A stretch of 64,000 nucleotides of DNA from Clostridia bacterium (lineage in GTDB: Bacteria; Bacillota; Clostridia; Christensenellales; Pumilibacteraceae), in contig JAAWAB010000008.1 in assembly GCA_022791915.1 (NCBI GenBank), positions 1 through 64,000 of the forward strand, given 5' to 3'. The notes under the pieces were generated by a model. The model did no database searches. It was not told where the DNA came from and worked only from the letters and a program-made list of their open reading frames with translations. Positions within the stretch are counted from its first letter, which is position 1, and every line of letters starts with the position of its first letter. The translations under genes and the position numbers were made by a program. This document shows positions 52,882 through 61,494 of this stretch, one piece after another.

Positions 52882-53238
52882 ATGAGTTTTTTCGGAGAAA
52901 TCGCGTCGGTTTTGGGACTGGACGAGGCGGCGCTTGCGCTCGGGTATAATTACATAAATTATAACGGGAAAGCCGTGTATGTGGAAGGAATAAAGGACGT
53001 GCTCAAAGTGGATGGGAACGAGTTGGCGTTTCGATTGCCCAAAGGCGTTTTATACGTGTTGGGCGAGAAGTTGCGCATATCCGATTTGAGCGGCGGCACC
53101 GTGCTGGTGTGCGGGGACGTTTATTCGGTGGAAACGAGTGTAGGGCGAGAGCGTGCCGAGCGCGAACTTGCCGCGCGTGCGGGGCAACGGGACGGCGGGA
53201 GTACGCCGGACGGAAAACGCGGAGAGAGCGGGGTATGA
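52882..53238 (+). CDS. yqfC: Sporulation protein of the YqfC/YabP family
   Basis: A 118-residue protein. The central part (NYINYNGKAVYVEGIKDVLKVD, then LPKGVLYVLGEKLRISDLSGGTVLVCGDVYSVE) follows the YqfC/YabP beta-strand pattern, and yqfD is the next gene as in other spore-formers. The C-terminal tail of about 30 residues is Arg/Glu/Gly-rich and seems lineage-specific. No Shine-Dalgarno is present. Its ATGA overlap with yqfD suggests coupled translation in the mother cell. Confidence 0.82.
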   Translation: MSFFGEIASVLGLDEAALALGYNYINYNGKAVYVEGIKDVLKVDGNELAFRLPKGVLYVLGEKLRISDLSGGTVLVCGDVYSVETSVGRERAERELAARAGQRDGGSTPDGKRGESGV

Positions 53239-54353
53239 ATGCGTCGGGCGTAAAGCTGCGGGTGGAAGGATTTAATCATGCGCGACTGTTGACGCGGTTA
53301 CAGAGAGAGCAAATTTCCGTTTTGCGGTTCGTGCGGGAAAACGCGCGGGAATTTTCTTTTTGGGTATATAAAAAAGACAAGCAAAAAACTTTTGCAATTT
53401 TGAACGAATTGTGTTATACTTATAGCGTGGTAGGCGAGAAGGGCTTAAAAAAGAGTCTGCTTTCGCTTTGCAAGCGCGCGGGGTTACTTGCGGGCATAGT
53501 GGTGTTTTCGGTGGCTGTGGCGTTTTCGCGCAATTATATTTGGCGCGTGGAAATCACGGGAAACGAAAACATTCCCGACAAAGTGATAGAAAACGTGCTT
53601 GCTACCCAAAATATTGCCGTAGGCAAAAAACTTTCGCGATTCGACGCCGACGCGGTTTGCGCCGCGGTGCGCGCGATTGACGGCATTAAGCTGGTGTCGA
53701 GCGAGCGCAAGGGCACGACCGTGTTTGTGGAAGTGTTCGAGAGCGACCGAGTGGCGCCGCCGCTTGCCTATCAGGATACCGACATTGTGTCGCGGTTCGA
53801 CGCGACGGTAACGCGGGTGATTGCGCGGGAAGGCACGGCGCTTGTAAAGCCGGGGCAACACGTGTTTCGCGATACGCCGCTGATTGGGGCGTACCGCAAG
53901 ACCGAAGAGGGAGTCGACCCCGTTCCGACGCACGCGAGCGGAATCGTATACGGCAAGGTGGCGTACACCGAGAGCGTGACGGTGGCAACCGAGTGGATGG
54001 AACGCGTGCCCGTGTCGAGCAAGCGGTACACGAGATTGCACCTGTTCGGGCTGACAATCGGCAAAAAGTTGCCGAGCGGCGCGGGGGTGGAGATTGCCGA
54101 AAGCAGCAGCAAGCTCAACGTATTTTTGCCCGTTCGGGTGAGTACGGCGCGCATTACGCAGACCGAGTTACGCAAGAAAACGGCGACGGCGGACGAACTT
54201 GCCGAGCGCGCGGAGAATGAAGTATTGCTCGGATTTATAAGCGAGCATGCGCCCACGGGATATTCCGCTACGCGCACCGTGCGCGACATAGGCGGCGGAT
54301 TGTATCTTGTGAACGTTTTTGTGGAGGCGGAAATCGTAATCGGCGGCGCGTAA
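53235..54353 (+). CDS. yqfD: Sporulation protein YqfD
   Basis: A 372-residue membrane protein. It has the N-terminal LRVEGFNHARLLTRLQREQI, a TM near residues 80-98 followed by VEITGNENIPDKVIENVLATQNI (a POTRA/FtsQ-like strand-helix unit), and a long beta-rich outer part with TRVIAREGTALVKPGQHV and WMERVPVSSKRYT. This is the standard YqfD layout and length. It acts at the mother-cell/forespore membrane in spore formation. The start overlaps the yqfC stop. Confidence 0.9.
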   Translation: MNASGVKLRVEGFNHARLLTRLQREQISVLRFVRENAREFSFWVYKKDKQKTFAILNELCYTYSVVGEKGLKKSLLSLCKRAGLLAGIVVFSVAVAFSRNYIWRVEITGNENIPDKVIENVLATQNIAVGKKLSRFDADAVCAAVRAIDGIKLVSSERKGTTVFVEVFESDRVAPPLAYQDTDIVSRFDATVTRVIAREGTALVKPGQHVFRDTPLIGAYRKTEEGVDPVPTHASGIVYGKVAYTESVTVATEWMERVPVSSKRYTRLHLFGLTIGKKLPSGAGVEIAESSSKLNVFLPVRVSTARITQTELRKKTATADELAERAENEVLLGFISEHAPTGYSATRTVRDIGGGLYLVNVFVEAEIVIGGA

Positions 54354-54370
54354 ACAAGAAAAGGAAGGAA

Positions 54371-55375
54371 ATGCGGAAATTTGTTTCCGCGTGGGAGAAA
54401 TTTTTTACGGGTACACAAGTTAAGACAATCGAAACGGAAGGCGTTGCCGCCGACAAGCTGTTCGGTCAGTTGGACGAGAACGCCAAACTGATAGAAAAGA
54501 TGTACGGCGTGGACATTGCGCCTGCACCCGACGGGATTTGCGTGCGCGGAGAAAGCGAGAGCGTGGAGAAAGCGGAACGGCTGATGAAAGCGCTTTGCTT
54601 ATTGCACAAATTGGGCGAAGAACTCAATAAGTCGGTGGTGGCGCATGCGGCGCAGCTAATTGAGAGCGGACAAGCCGACGACATTCCCGCCATATACGGG
54701 TCGGTGGCGGCAGTGACGCACACGGGACGGAAGTTGCGCGTGAAATCGGCGGGGCAGCTTGCGTATTTGGACGCGATAAAGCGCAGCACCGTGGTAATAG
54801 GGATTGGACCTGCGGGCACGGGCAAGACGTTTTTGGCGGTGGCGCGCGCGGTGGCGGCTTTGCGGTCGGGCGAAGTGAAAAAAATTATTTTGACGCGACC
54901 TGCGATAGAGGCGGGCGAAAAGCTGGGGTATTTGCCCGGCGACTTGCAAATGAAAGTCGACCCGTACTTACGCCCGTTATACGACGCGTTGGAAGAGTTG
55001 ATGGGCGAAAGCTATCAGAAACTCATCGAGCGGGGCGTATTGGAGATTGCGCCGCTTGCGTACATGCGGGGCAGGACGCTCAAAGCGTCGTTTGTGATAC
55101 TCGACGAGGCGCAGAACACGACTTGCGAGCAGATGCGCATGTTTCTCACCCGATTGGGCGAAGGCAGCAAGATGGTGGTGGAAGGGGACGAAACGCAAAT
55201 CGATTTGCCGCAAGGACGGCGGAGCAGCGGGTTGTTGGAAGCCGCCGAAGTATTGCGGGACGTGGAAGGGATTCGCGTGGTGCGGTTGACCGAAACGGAC
55301 GTGGTGCGGCATGAATTGGTGCGCAAAATCGTGCGCGCGTACGAAAAGGCAAGCAAAGGAGAAAAGGAGCGGTAA
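54371..55375 (+). CDS. phoH: PhoH-family ATPase
   Basis: A 334-residue cytoplasmic protein. The N-terminal part (about 20-110) is the KH-like domain of PhoH/PhoL. The P-loop GPAGTGKTFLAVARAV is near residue 146, Walker B VILDEAQN near 240, and GDETQIDLPQ follows. It is thought to act in RNA metabolism, in keeping with the adjacent ybeY. It overlaps the next ATG by one base (TAATG). Confidence 0.94.
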   Translation: MRKFVSAWEKFFTGTQVKTIETEGVAADKLFGQLDENAKLIEKMYGVDIAPAPDGICVRGESESVEKAERLMKALCLLHKLGEELNKSVVAHAAQLIESGQADDIPAIYGSVAAVTHTGRKLRVKSAGQLAYLDAIKRSTVVIGIGPAGTGKTFLAVARAVAALRSGEVKKIILTRPAIEAGEKLGYLPGDLQMKVDPYLRPLYDALEELMGESYQKLIERGVLEIAPLAYMRGRTLKASFVILDEAQNTTCEQMRMFLTRLGEGSKMVVEGDETQIDLPQGRRSSGLLEAAEVLRDVEGIRVVRLTETDVVRHELVRKIVRAYEKASKGEKER

Positions 55376-56817
55376 TGGAAAAAAACGGTGTGACGAATGT
55401 ATATAAGGCGTCGGGACGGGAAGTTGCGCGCGCATTCGGCATCAGTCTGATTGCGTCGTTGACCATTGTGGCGGCGGTTATTCTCAAATTCACGTTGCTG
55501 GAAAGAATTACGGGCATGAAACATGCGAGTGTGGCGTACGTGCTGTTTTCGCTGATTATTGCCGTAATATTTTTCAGCTATTACATTTATGCGGTGTGTT
55601 CGCGTTCCGAGTTGGTGAAAAACAGGCGTTTGTTTGCCGCCGTGAACACGGCGATTGCGATTACGGTGGTTACCAACATTTACGCCGAGCGGTACAGTGC
55701 GTTTTTGATGCCGTGCATGATGGCGGCGTACATTATAGCGGTGATATCGCACGGTCGGGACGCGTTTGTGGCGAACGTGTTTACCAACGTGCTGATATTC
55801 TTTATTTTGATTGTACAGAAGAATTTGCCGGGCGGAAGCGTGGACTATTACGCGGTGATATCCAAATTCGCGCAGGGTCTGATTGGCGGAACGGTGGTGG
55901 CGTACTGGGTGAGCAACAACCGCAGGCGCTTACACTTTTTGCTGAAAGGTTTATTGGTGGGCGTATTTTCGGTATTGGCGGTGTTTGCCATGTTTGCGGC
56001 GTTCGGAGAGGAGCCGTATTCGCCCAAAAGCATAGGTCTACTTGCGGCGGGAACGCTGGGGCAGGTTGTGATTGCGTTTATTCTGCAACCGATATTCGAG
56101 TCGGTTTTCAATCTGGTGACCGATTCGCGATTGATTGAGCTGACCGACCACAATATGCCGCTTATCAAGCGGTTGAAAGAGGAGGCGCCGGGCACGTTCA
56201 ATCACAGTTTGGCGGTGGCGAACTTTGCCGAGTTGTGCGCGATAGCGATTGGGGAGAATCCGTATTTGGCGCGGGCGTGCGCATACTATCACGACGTGGG
56301 CAAGTTGGTGAATCCGCAATTTTTCAAAGAGAATCAGTCGGAAATCAATCCGCACGACGGGTTATTGCCCGAAGTGAGCGCGGAGATTATACGCGGGCAC
56401 ACGACCGAAGGCAAGCGATTATGCGACGAGAACAGGATTCCGCCCGAGGTGAGCGACGTGACTATAGAGCATCACGGAACGTTGCCCGTATACGTGTTTT
56501 ACAACAAGGCGAAACAGCTGACGGACGGCGACGTGGATATTGCCGATTACAGTTATCGCGCAAAGACGCCCGTATCCAAAATTGCGGCGATTATTATGTT
56601 ATGCGACAGCGGCGAGGCGGCGATTCGCGCGATGGACAATCCCGACGCCGAGCGCGTGGACAAGTTGTTACGCACGCTTATTTCGCAACGGATTGCGGCG
56701 GGGCAGTTTGACGACTGCGATATTACTTTGCGCGACTTGGACGTGATACGGCAGACCATTATCAGCGGATTCGGCGGGCAGTTCCACAAGCGGTTGCGGT
56801 ATCCCGACGGGAGGTAA
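55375..56817 (+). CDS. pgpH: PgpH-like c-di-AMP phosphodiesterase (7TM-HD), short form
   Basis: A 480-residue membrane protein. About seven TM segments span residues 20-245, followed by a cytoplasmic HD domain with FNHSLAVANFAE, YYHDVGK (His306-Asp307), HGTLP and ITIMLCDSGEA-type motifs. PgpH hydrolyses cyclic di-AMP to pApA. Typical PgpH proteins have about 700 residues with a large extracellular domain after the first TM. Here that domain seems absent, and the TM core starts almost at once. It sits in the usual order between phoH and ybeY. Confidence 0.88.
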   Translation: MEKNGVTNVYKASGREVARAFGISLIASLTIVAAVILKFTLLERITGMKHASVAYVLFSLIIAVIFFSYYIYAVCSRSELVKNRRLFAAVNTAIAITVVTNIYAERYSAFLMPCMMAAYIIAVISHGRDAFVANVFTNVLIFFILIVQKNLPGGSVDYYAVISKFAQGLIGGTVVAYWVSNNRRRLHFLLKGLLVGVFSVLAVFAMFAAFGEEPYSPKSIGLLAAGTLGQVVIAFILQPIFESVFNLVTDSRLIELTDHNMPLIKRLKEEAPGTFNHSLAVANFAELCAIAIGENPYLARACAYYHDVGKLVNPQFFKENQSEINPHDGLLPEVSAEIIRGHTTEGKRLCDENRIPPEVSDVTIEHHGTLPVYVFYNKAKQLTDGDVDIADYSYRAKTPVSKIAAIIMLCDSGEAAIRAMDNPDAERVDKLLRTLISQRIAAGQFDDCDITLRDLDVIRQTIISGFGGQFHKRLRYPDGR

Positions 56818-56820
56818 GCG

Positions 56821-57294
56821 ATGGGCGAAATTGCGGTTGCGGGCGACGGTGGGCAATACGGACATATTGCGGCGGCTACGTGCGCGCATTTTCGGGTGGA
56901 AGGCGGAGCGGAAGTCGATTTGATTTTCTGCACGCCCGACGAGATTCGTGCGCTGAACGCGCGGACGCGGGGTGTAGACAAAGAGACGGACGTATTGAGT
57001 TTTCCCGCGCTGACGCTGAATGCGGGAAAATACGCGCCCTTTACGGCGGAGAACTTCCCGTTTGATATAAATCCCGAGAGTGGGCGCGTGCTGTTGGGGA
57101 GTGTGGCAATCTGCAACGAAGTTGCCGAGCGGCAGGCGGAAGAATACGGGCACGGTGCGGCGCGCGAAAAGGGATATTTGTTTTTACACGGGTTGTTGCA
57201 CGTACTGGGATTCGACCACGTGGAAGAAAGCGACAAGGTAAAGATGCGGGCGGCGGAGGAAGAGATTCTTTGCGCGCTCGGGTTGGTACGGTAG
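56821..57294 (+). CDS. ybeY: Endoribonuclease YbeY (rRNA maturation factor)
   Basis: A 157-residue metalloprotein. The zinc motif HGLLHVLGFDH gives His123, His127 and His133. Before it are LNARTRGVDKETDVLSFP and LGSVAICNEVAERQAEEYGH, which match the family. It processes 16S rRNA ends and takes part in ribosome quality control. It starts 3 nt after pgpH. Confidence 0.95.
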   Translation: MGEIAVAGDGGQYGHIAAATCAHFRVEGGAEVDLIFCTPDEIRALNARTRGVDKETDVLSFPALTLNAGKYAPFTAENFPFDINPESGRVLLGSVAICNEVAERQAEEYGHGAAREKGYLFLHGLLHVLGFDHVEESDKVKMRAAEEEILCALGLVR

Positions 57295-57336
57295 AGAATC
57301 GAATTTTTTACGGACGGAGAAACGGAAGGAAGTAAA

Positions 57337-58236
57337 ATGGTAAGCGGATTTATAGCCATTCTCGGCAAGCCGAACGTAGGCAAATCGAGCTTGATGAACG
57401 CGCTTGTGGGCGAAAAGGTGTCGATAGTGACGCCCAAAGCGCAGACCACGCGCGACAAGATTTTGGGCATACTGACCGACGCGGATTCGCAAATGGTATT
57501 TGTGGACACGCCGGGGATTCACGCGCCGCAGTCTAAACTGGACGACTACATGAGTAAGTGCGTCAGTTCGGCTACCGACGACGTGGACGCAGTGGTGATT
57601 GTGTTGGACGCAACCAAAAAGCTGACCGATTCGGAAATCACGTTCATTGAAAAGCATTTGCGGCGTCCGTCACCCGTATACGTGGTGATAAACAAGACCG
57701 ACCTTGTTTCGTACGAAAAGATTTATCCCATGCTTTCCAAATTGGCGTATTTGACGCGGGAGGACGGCAAGCGGGGCGCGATTAAGGAGATTATTCCCAC
57801 TTCGTGCCGAACGGGCGAGAACGTGGAACTTTTGAAAAGGTACTTAAAAGGCGAATTGGTGGAAGGAAACTGCTATTTCGACCCCGACGAGATTACCGAC
57901 AAGAGCGAGCGGTACATGATTTGCGAGATTGTGCGCGAGAAGGCGTTGCTGTTTTTACAGGATGAAATTCCGCATGGAATCGGGGTGTATATTCAAACGA
58001 TGGTATACGACGGCGGGCTTGCCAACATAGACGTGGACATTATTTGCGAGAAGGAGAGCCACAAGGCAATCATTATAGGCGAGAAAGGGAGCAAGCTGAA
58101 AACCATTGGCAGCCGTGCGCGGGCAGACATAGAAAAGTTGTTGGGCACGAAGGTATACTTAAAGTTGTTTGTGAAGGTGCGCGACGATTGGCGCAACAAA
58201 GGGAACGTGTTGCGTGACATAGGGTACGACAAGTAA
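57337..58236 (+). CDS. era: GTPase Era
   Basis: A 299-residue GTPase that assists 30S assembly. G1 is GKPNVGKSS at 9-17, the G2 region contains QTTRDKI, G3 is DTPGIH and G4 is NKTD. The C-terminal KH domain starts near residue 200 with the RNA-binding IIGEKGSKLKTIGSRAR. Length is normal. GGAAGGAAG precedes the ATG. Confidence 0.97.
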   Translation: MVSGFIAILGKPNVGKSSLMNALVGEKVSIVTPKAQTTRDKILGILTDADSQMVFVDTPGIHAPQSKLDDYMSKCVSSATDDVDAVVIVLDATKKLTDSEITFIEKHLRRPSPVYVVINKTDLVSYEKIYPMLSKLAYLTREDGKRGAIKEIIPTSCRTGENVELLKRYLKGELVEGNCYFDPDEITDKSERYMICEIVREKALLFLQDEIPHGIGVYIQTMVYDGGLANIDVDIICEKESHKAIIIGEKGSKLKTIGSRARADIEKLLGTKVYLKLFVKVRDDWRNKGNVLRDIGYDK

Positions 58237-58318
58237 GACAGGAAAAGTATGGAAAGGACGGGACGGACGCAGGATTTTTGAGAAAACGGGGCACAATAGA
58301 ATCGGAGGTGCTTTGTTT

Positions 58319-58486
58319 ATGACGGGATTCGACGGTTCGGAATTGGGGAACGGTGTTGGCAATAACTACGGTGGTGTGCCTGCGGCGGGTCTTGCTTGGC
58401 TGATGTTTACGCAGACGGGTATGCCCGGGCTGTACATGTTATACAGCGATTTGGAGCGCGGGGAGATACGCACGCCTTTCGATTAA
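58319..58486 (+). CDS. yqzL: YqzL-like small protein
   Basis: A 55-residue ORF with GGAGG before its ATG, lying between era and recO where yqzL occurs in Bacillus. The core AWLMFTQTGMPGLYMLYSDLE follows the YqzL pattern W-F-TG-Y-L-L-E. An extra N-terminal Gly/Asn-rich stretch of about 25 residues is unusual. The function is unknown. Confidence 0.75.
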   Translation: MTGFDGSELGNGVGNNYGGVPAAGLAWLMFTQTGMPGLYMLYSDLERGEIRTPFD

Positions 58487-58507
58487 AACTTTACGGCGGA
58501 GAGAGAA

Positions 58508-59137
58508 ATGGAGATTCAGGCAAACGGCATTTGTATCGGTGCGCGGGTGCGCGGCGAAAGCGATAAAATGCTGACGGTATTTTGCGAGGACGGCAAGATA
58601 TACGACGTGCTCGCTCGCGGCGCGCTGAAACCCAAATACAAATTGAAGTTTGCCTCGCAACTGTTTTCCGCCTGCGATTATTATCTTTGCCCGTCGCGTG
58701 CGGGCTACTACATACTCGGCGGCGCCACGTTCGGCGCGCTTTCTTTTATGCGGATTGCGAGCGACCCCGACGCGTTTGCGGCGGCATGTTTTGTGTGCGA
58801 AGTGGCATGCAAATGCGTGCACGGGGAAAACAAGCGGTTATATGCCGAAACGATGGCGGCGCTCGGAGAACTGGCGAATTTCGAGGACTGCAAGCCCGCT
58901 TACGTGTGTCTGCGCATGTTGGCGGCGGCGTTATCCGACAGCGGATACGGATTGGCGGGGAACGGCAACGGCGTATGTGAGAAATTTTTGGCGACGCAGG
59001 CGGGGAATGCGTCGGGCGTGGATAGTACGGACGGCGAAGTGTTTCGGGTAATTCGGGCGCAGGGCGCGCGTTTTGCGTCGGTGTTCGGAAAACCGAACAG
59101 TTTGGCTATGGTGTTGGCGCAGGAGAAAGCAAAATAA
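58508..59137 (+). CDS. recO: DNA repair protein RecO
   Basis: A 209-residue protein, near the short end for RecO. The N-terminal OB-fold (IQANGICIGARVRGESDKMLTVFCEDGK, then ARGALKPKYKLKFASQLFSACDYYL) is clear. The helical C-terminal domain lacks the Cys-zinc motif seen in many RecO proteins. It loads RecA with RecR in gap repair. Its position after era and yqzL supports the call. GGAGAG precedes the ATG. Confidence 0.87.
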   Translation: MEIQANGICIGARVRGESDKMLTVFCEDGKIYDVLARGALKPKYKLKFASQLFSACDYYLCPSRAGYYILGGATFGALSFMRIASDPDAFAAACFVCEVACKCVHGENKRLYAETMAALGELANFEDCKPAYVCLRMLAAALSDSGYGLAGNGNGVCEKFLATQAGNASGVDSTDGEVFRVIRAQGARFASVFGKPNSLAMVLAQEKAK

Positions 59138-59139
59138 TT

Positions 59140-59176
59140 TTTGCAACGCATACGAATGCGGTTGCAAATTTTTTTT
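59140..59176 (+). terminator. Terminator of the housekeeping cluster, overlapping the galK promoter
   Basis: TTTGCAACGCAT (59140-59151) pairs with ATGCGGTTGCAAA (59156-59168), with one bulged base, followed by eight T. The 3' arm contains the -35 of the next promoter. Confidence 0.88.
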
Positions 59177-59190
59177 GCGCGTTGTATACT
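59162..59190 (+). promoter_or_regulatory. Promoter of galK-galE-galM
   Basis: -35 TTGCAA (59162-59167), a 17-nt spacer made mostly of T, and -10 TATACT (59185-59190). The -35 lies in the terminator stem of recO. The leader is about 18 nt and carries AAAGGAG. Confidence 0.75.
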
Positions 59191-59214
59191 GGAATCGAAA
59201 GGAGATTTTTACAT

Positions 59215-60339
59215 ATGGTGAACGAAAAAGAGTACGAATACGTTGTGTCCGCCGCGGGCAGGGTAAACATTATAGGCGAGCACGTGGATTATTGCGGGGG
59301 CAAGGTGTTTCCCGCCGCGCTCGGCATGCGCAACACGGTATACGTGCGACCCAATGGCACGAACAAAATCAATCTGTCGTGGACTACACTACCCGATACC
59401 GTGGTGCTTGACATAGACAAACTGGATACATATCGCGCGCTCAAATACGGGAACTATCAGGCGGGCAGCGCGCTTTTATGGCAAAATGCGGGGCACAAAG
59501 TGATAGGGTGCGACATGGTGCAGGACTGTACGGTGCCGTTCGGTAGCGGACTTTCGAGTTCGGCGGCGATAGAAGTTTCTACGATTGCGGCGTTGGCGGC
59601 TGTGGCTGGCGAGCATGTCGACCCCGTAGAAGTTGCGCTTACGGCGCAGAGAGCGGAACGTGAATATGCGGGCGTGAACTGCGGCATTATGGACCAATAT
59701 GCGTCGGCGTGCGGCAAGAAGGGGCACGCGATGTTACTCGACTGCAAGACGCTTGCGTGCGAATACGTGCCCGTGAAACTGGGGGATTGTTCGTTGGTGA
59801 TTGTGAACTGCAACAAGCCGCACAGTTTGGTGGAGAGTAAGTACAACGAGCGTCGCGCCCAAACGGAAGAGGCGTTTGAAATTCTGCGCAAGCCCGCGGG
59901 AATAAGTTGTCTTGCCGAATTGACGCCCGAAACGTTTGAACGATTTGTGCATTTACTGCAAGGCAAAGTGCGCGACAGGGCGCGGCACGTGGCGGAAGAA
60001 TGCGAACGCGTGCGCAAAGCCGCCGTGGCGATGAAGGCGGGCGATACGGCTATGCTGGGAGCGCTGTTGAACGAATCGCATGCGTCGTTGCGCGATTTAT
60101 ACGAAGTGACGGGCAAAGAGTTGGACGCGCTTGCCGACGCGGCGCAAAGGCACGAGGCGTGTTTGGGGTCGCGCATGACGGGCGGCGGATTCGGCGGGTG
60201 TACCGTGTCGGTTGTGCGGACGGAAGGCGTGGCGGACTTTAAGGCGAGCGTATGCCGCGCGTACGAGCAGGCAACGGGATATGCGGCGAGTTGCTACGAA
60301 ACCGAAATTGCCGACGGCATTACGGTGCGCAAGATTTAG
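59215..60339 (+). CDS. galK: Galactokinase
   Basis: A 374-residue GHMP kinase that phosphorylates galactose at C1. GRVNIIGEHVDYCGG is the galactose-binding start, VPFGSGLSSSAAIEVS the ATP loop and MTGGGFGGC the third motif. The ATG at 59215 follows AAAGGAG; an upstream in-frame ATG at 59182 lies in the promoter. First gene of a Leloir-pathway set that lacks galT in the window. Confidence 0.94.
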   Translation: MVNEKEYEYVVSAAGRVNIIGEHVDYCGGKVFPAALGMRNTVYVRPNGTNKINLSWTTLPDTVVLDIDKLDTYRALKYGNYQAGSALLWQNAGHKVIGCDMVQDCTVPFGSGLSSSAAIEVSTIAALAAVAGEHVDPVEVALTAQRAEREYAGVNCGIMDQYASACGKKGHAMLLDCKTLACEYVPVKLGDCSLVIVNCNKPHSLVESKYNERRAQTEEAFEILRKPAGISCLAELTPETFERFVHLLQGKVRDRARHVAEECERVRKAAVAMKAGDTAMLGALLNESHASLRDLYEVTGKELDALADAAQRHEACLGSRMTGGGFGGCTVSVVRTEGVADFKASVCRAYEQATGYAASCYETEIADGITVRKI

Positions 60340-60463
60340 GCGTTTTGCGGTGGCGCGGACAAAGCGTGCGGCATATAGAACAAAGAGTAAGAAAACGATA
60401 GAAACCGTGGGAAAAGGAAAGTACGACTGTGCTTTCGATAGCATTCGGGAGGTTAAAGGTACA

Positions 60464-61477
60464 ATGAAAATTTTGGTGACGGGCGGCGCGGGATATATAG
60501 GCTCGCATACGTGTGTGGAATTGCTGGGCAGCGGGCACGACGTGGTGATTGTGGATAATTTCCGCAATGCGAGTGCGGAGAGCGTGCGGCGTGTGGAAAA
60601 GCTGTCGGGCAAGAAAGTTGCGCTGTATGAAGGCGATATTCGCGACGGAAAATTACTCGACCGCATTTTTTGCGAGCACGAGATTGACAGCGTGATTCAT
60701 TTTGCGGGGCTGAAAGCGGTGGGCGAATCGTGCGCGAAGCCGATAGAATATTACGACAACAACATTTACGGCACGCTGGTACTGTTGCAGGCGATGAAAA
60801 AGGCGGGGTGCAAGAAGATTGTGTTTTCTTCGTCCGCCACGGTGTACGGCACGCCCGAGCGGTTGCCTTTGGACGAAACGTGCGCGGTGGGCGGCACGAC
60901 CAATCCGTACGGTTCGAGCAAGTATTTTCAGGAAATCATGCTTTCGGACGTATACAAATCGGACGACGAGTGGACGGTGGTGTTACTGCGCTACTTTAAT
61001 CCCGTGGGGGCGCACGAGAGTGGGCAGATAGGCGAGGACCCCAAAGGGATACCCAACAATCTGACGCCGTATATCGCCAAAGTGGCAATCGGCGAGTTGA
61101 AAGAAGTGGGGGTGTTCGGAAACGATTATCCCACGCACGACGGCACGGGAGTGCGCGACTACATTCACGTGGTAGACCTTGCAAAAGGGCACGTTGCCGC
61201 AATAGAGAAGATTACGAAGGCGGGCGTATACACCTACAATTTGGGCACGGGCGTGGGATACAGCGTGTTGGACGTAATTCATGCGTTTGAAAAGGCGTGC
61301 GGACACGCGCTGGCGTATGCCATAAAGCCGCGCAGAGCGGGCGACATTGCCGCGTGCTATGCCGACGCGAGCAAGGCAAAGCGCGAGTTGGGGTGGGAGG
61401 CGAAACTCGGCATAGACGACATGTGCGCGTCGCTATGGAACTGGCAGAAAAAGAATCCCAACGGATACGCGAAATAA
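60464..61477 (+). CDS. galE: UDP-glucose 4-epimerase
   Basis: A 337-residue SDR enzyme interconverting UDP-galactose and UDP-glucose. GGAGYIGSH binds NAD, SSSATVYG and YGSSKYFQE carry the catalytic Ser and Tyr-Lys, and RYFNPVGAHESGQIGEDP is specific for GalE. The ATG at 60464 has GGGAGG and AAAGG upstream. A 124-nt gap with no gene separates it from galK; the frame is open there but carries Arg/Lys-rich residues. Confidence 0.95.
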   Translation: MKILVTGGAGYIGSHTCVELLGSGHDVVIVDNFRNASAESVRRVEKLSGKKVALYEGDIRDGKLLDRIFCEHEIDSVIHFAGLKAVGESCAKPIEYYDNNIYGTLVLLQAMKKAGCKKIVFSSSATVYGTPERLPLDETCAVGGTTNPYGSSKYFQEIMLSDVYKSDDEWTVVLLRYFNPVGAHESGQIGEDPKGIPNNLTPYIAKVAIGELKEVGVFGNDYPTHDGTGVRDYIHVVDLAKGHVAAIEKITKAGVYTYNLGTGVGYSVLDVIHAFEKACGHALAYAIKPRRAGDIAACYADASKAKRELGWEAKLGIDDMCASLWNWQKKNPNGYAK

Positions 61478-61494
61478 ACGGGAGAATGGTTGCG

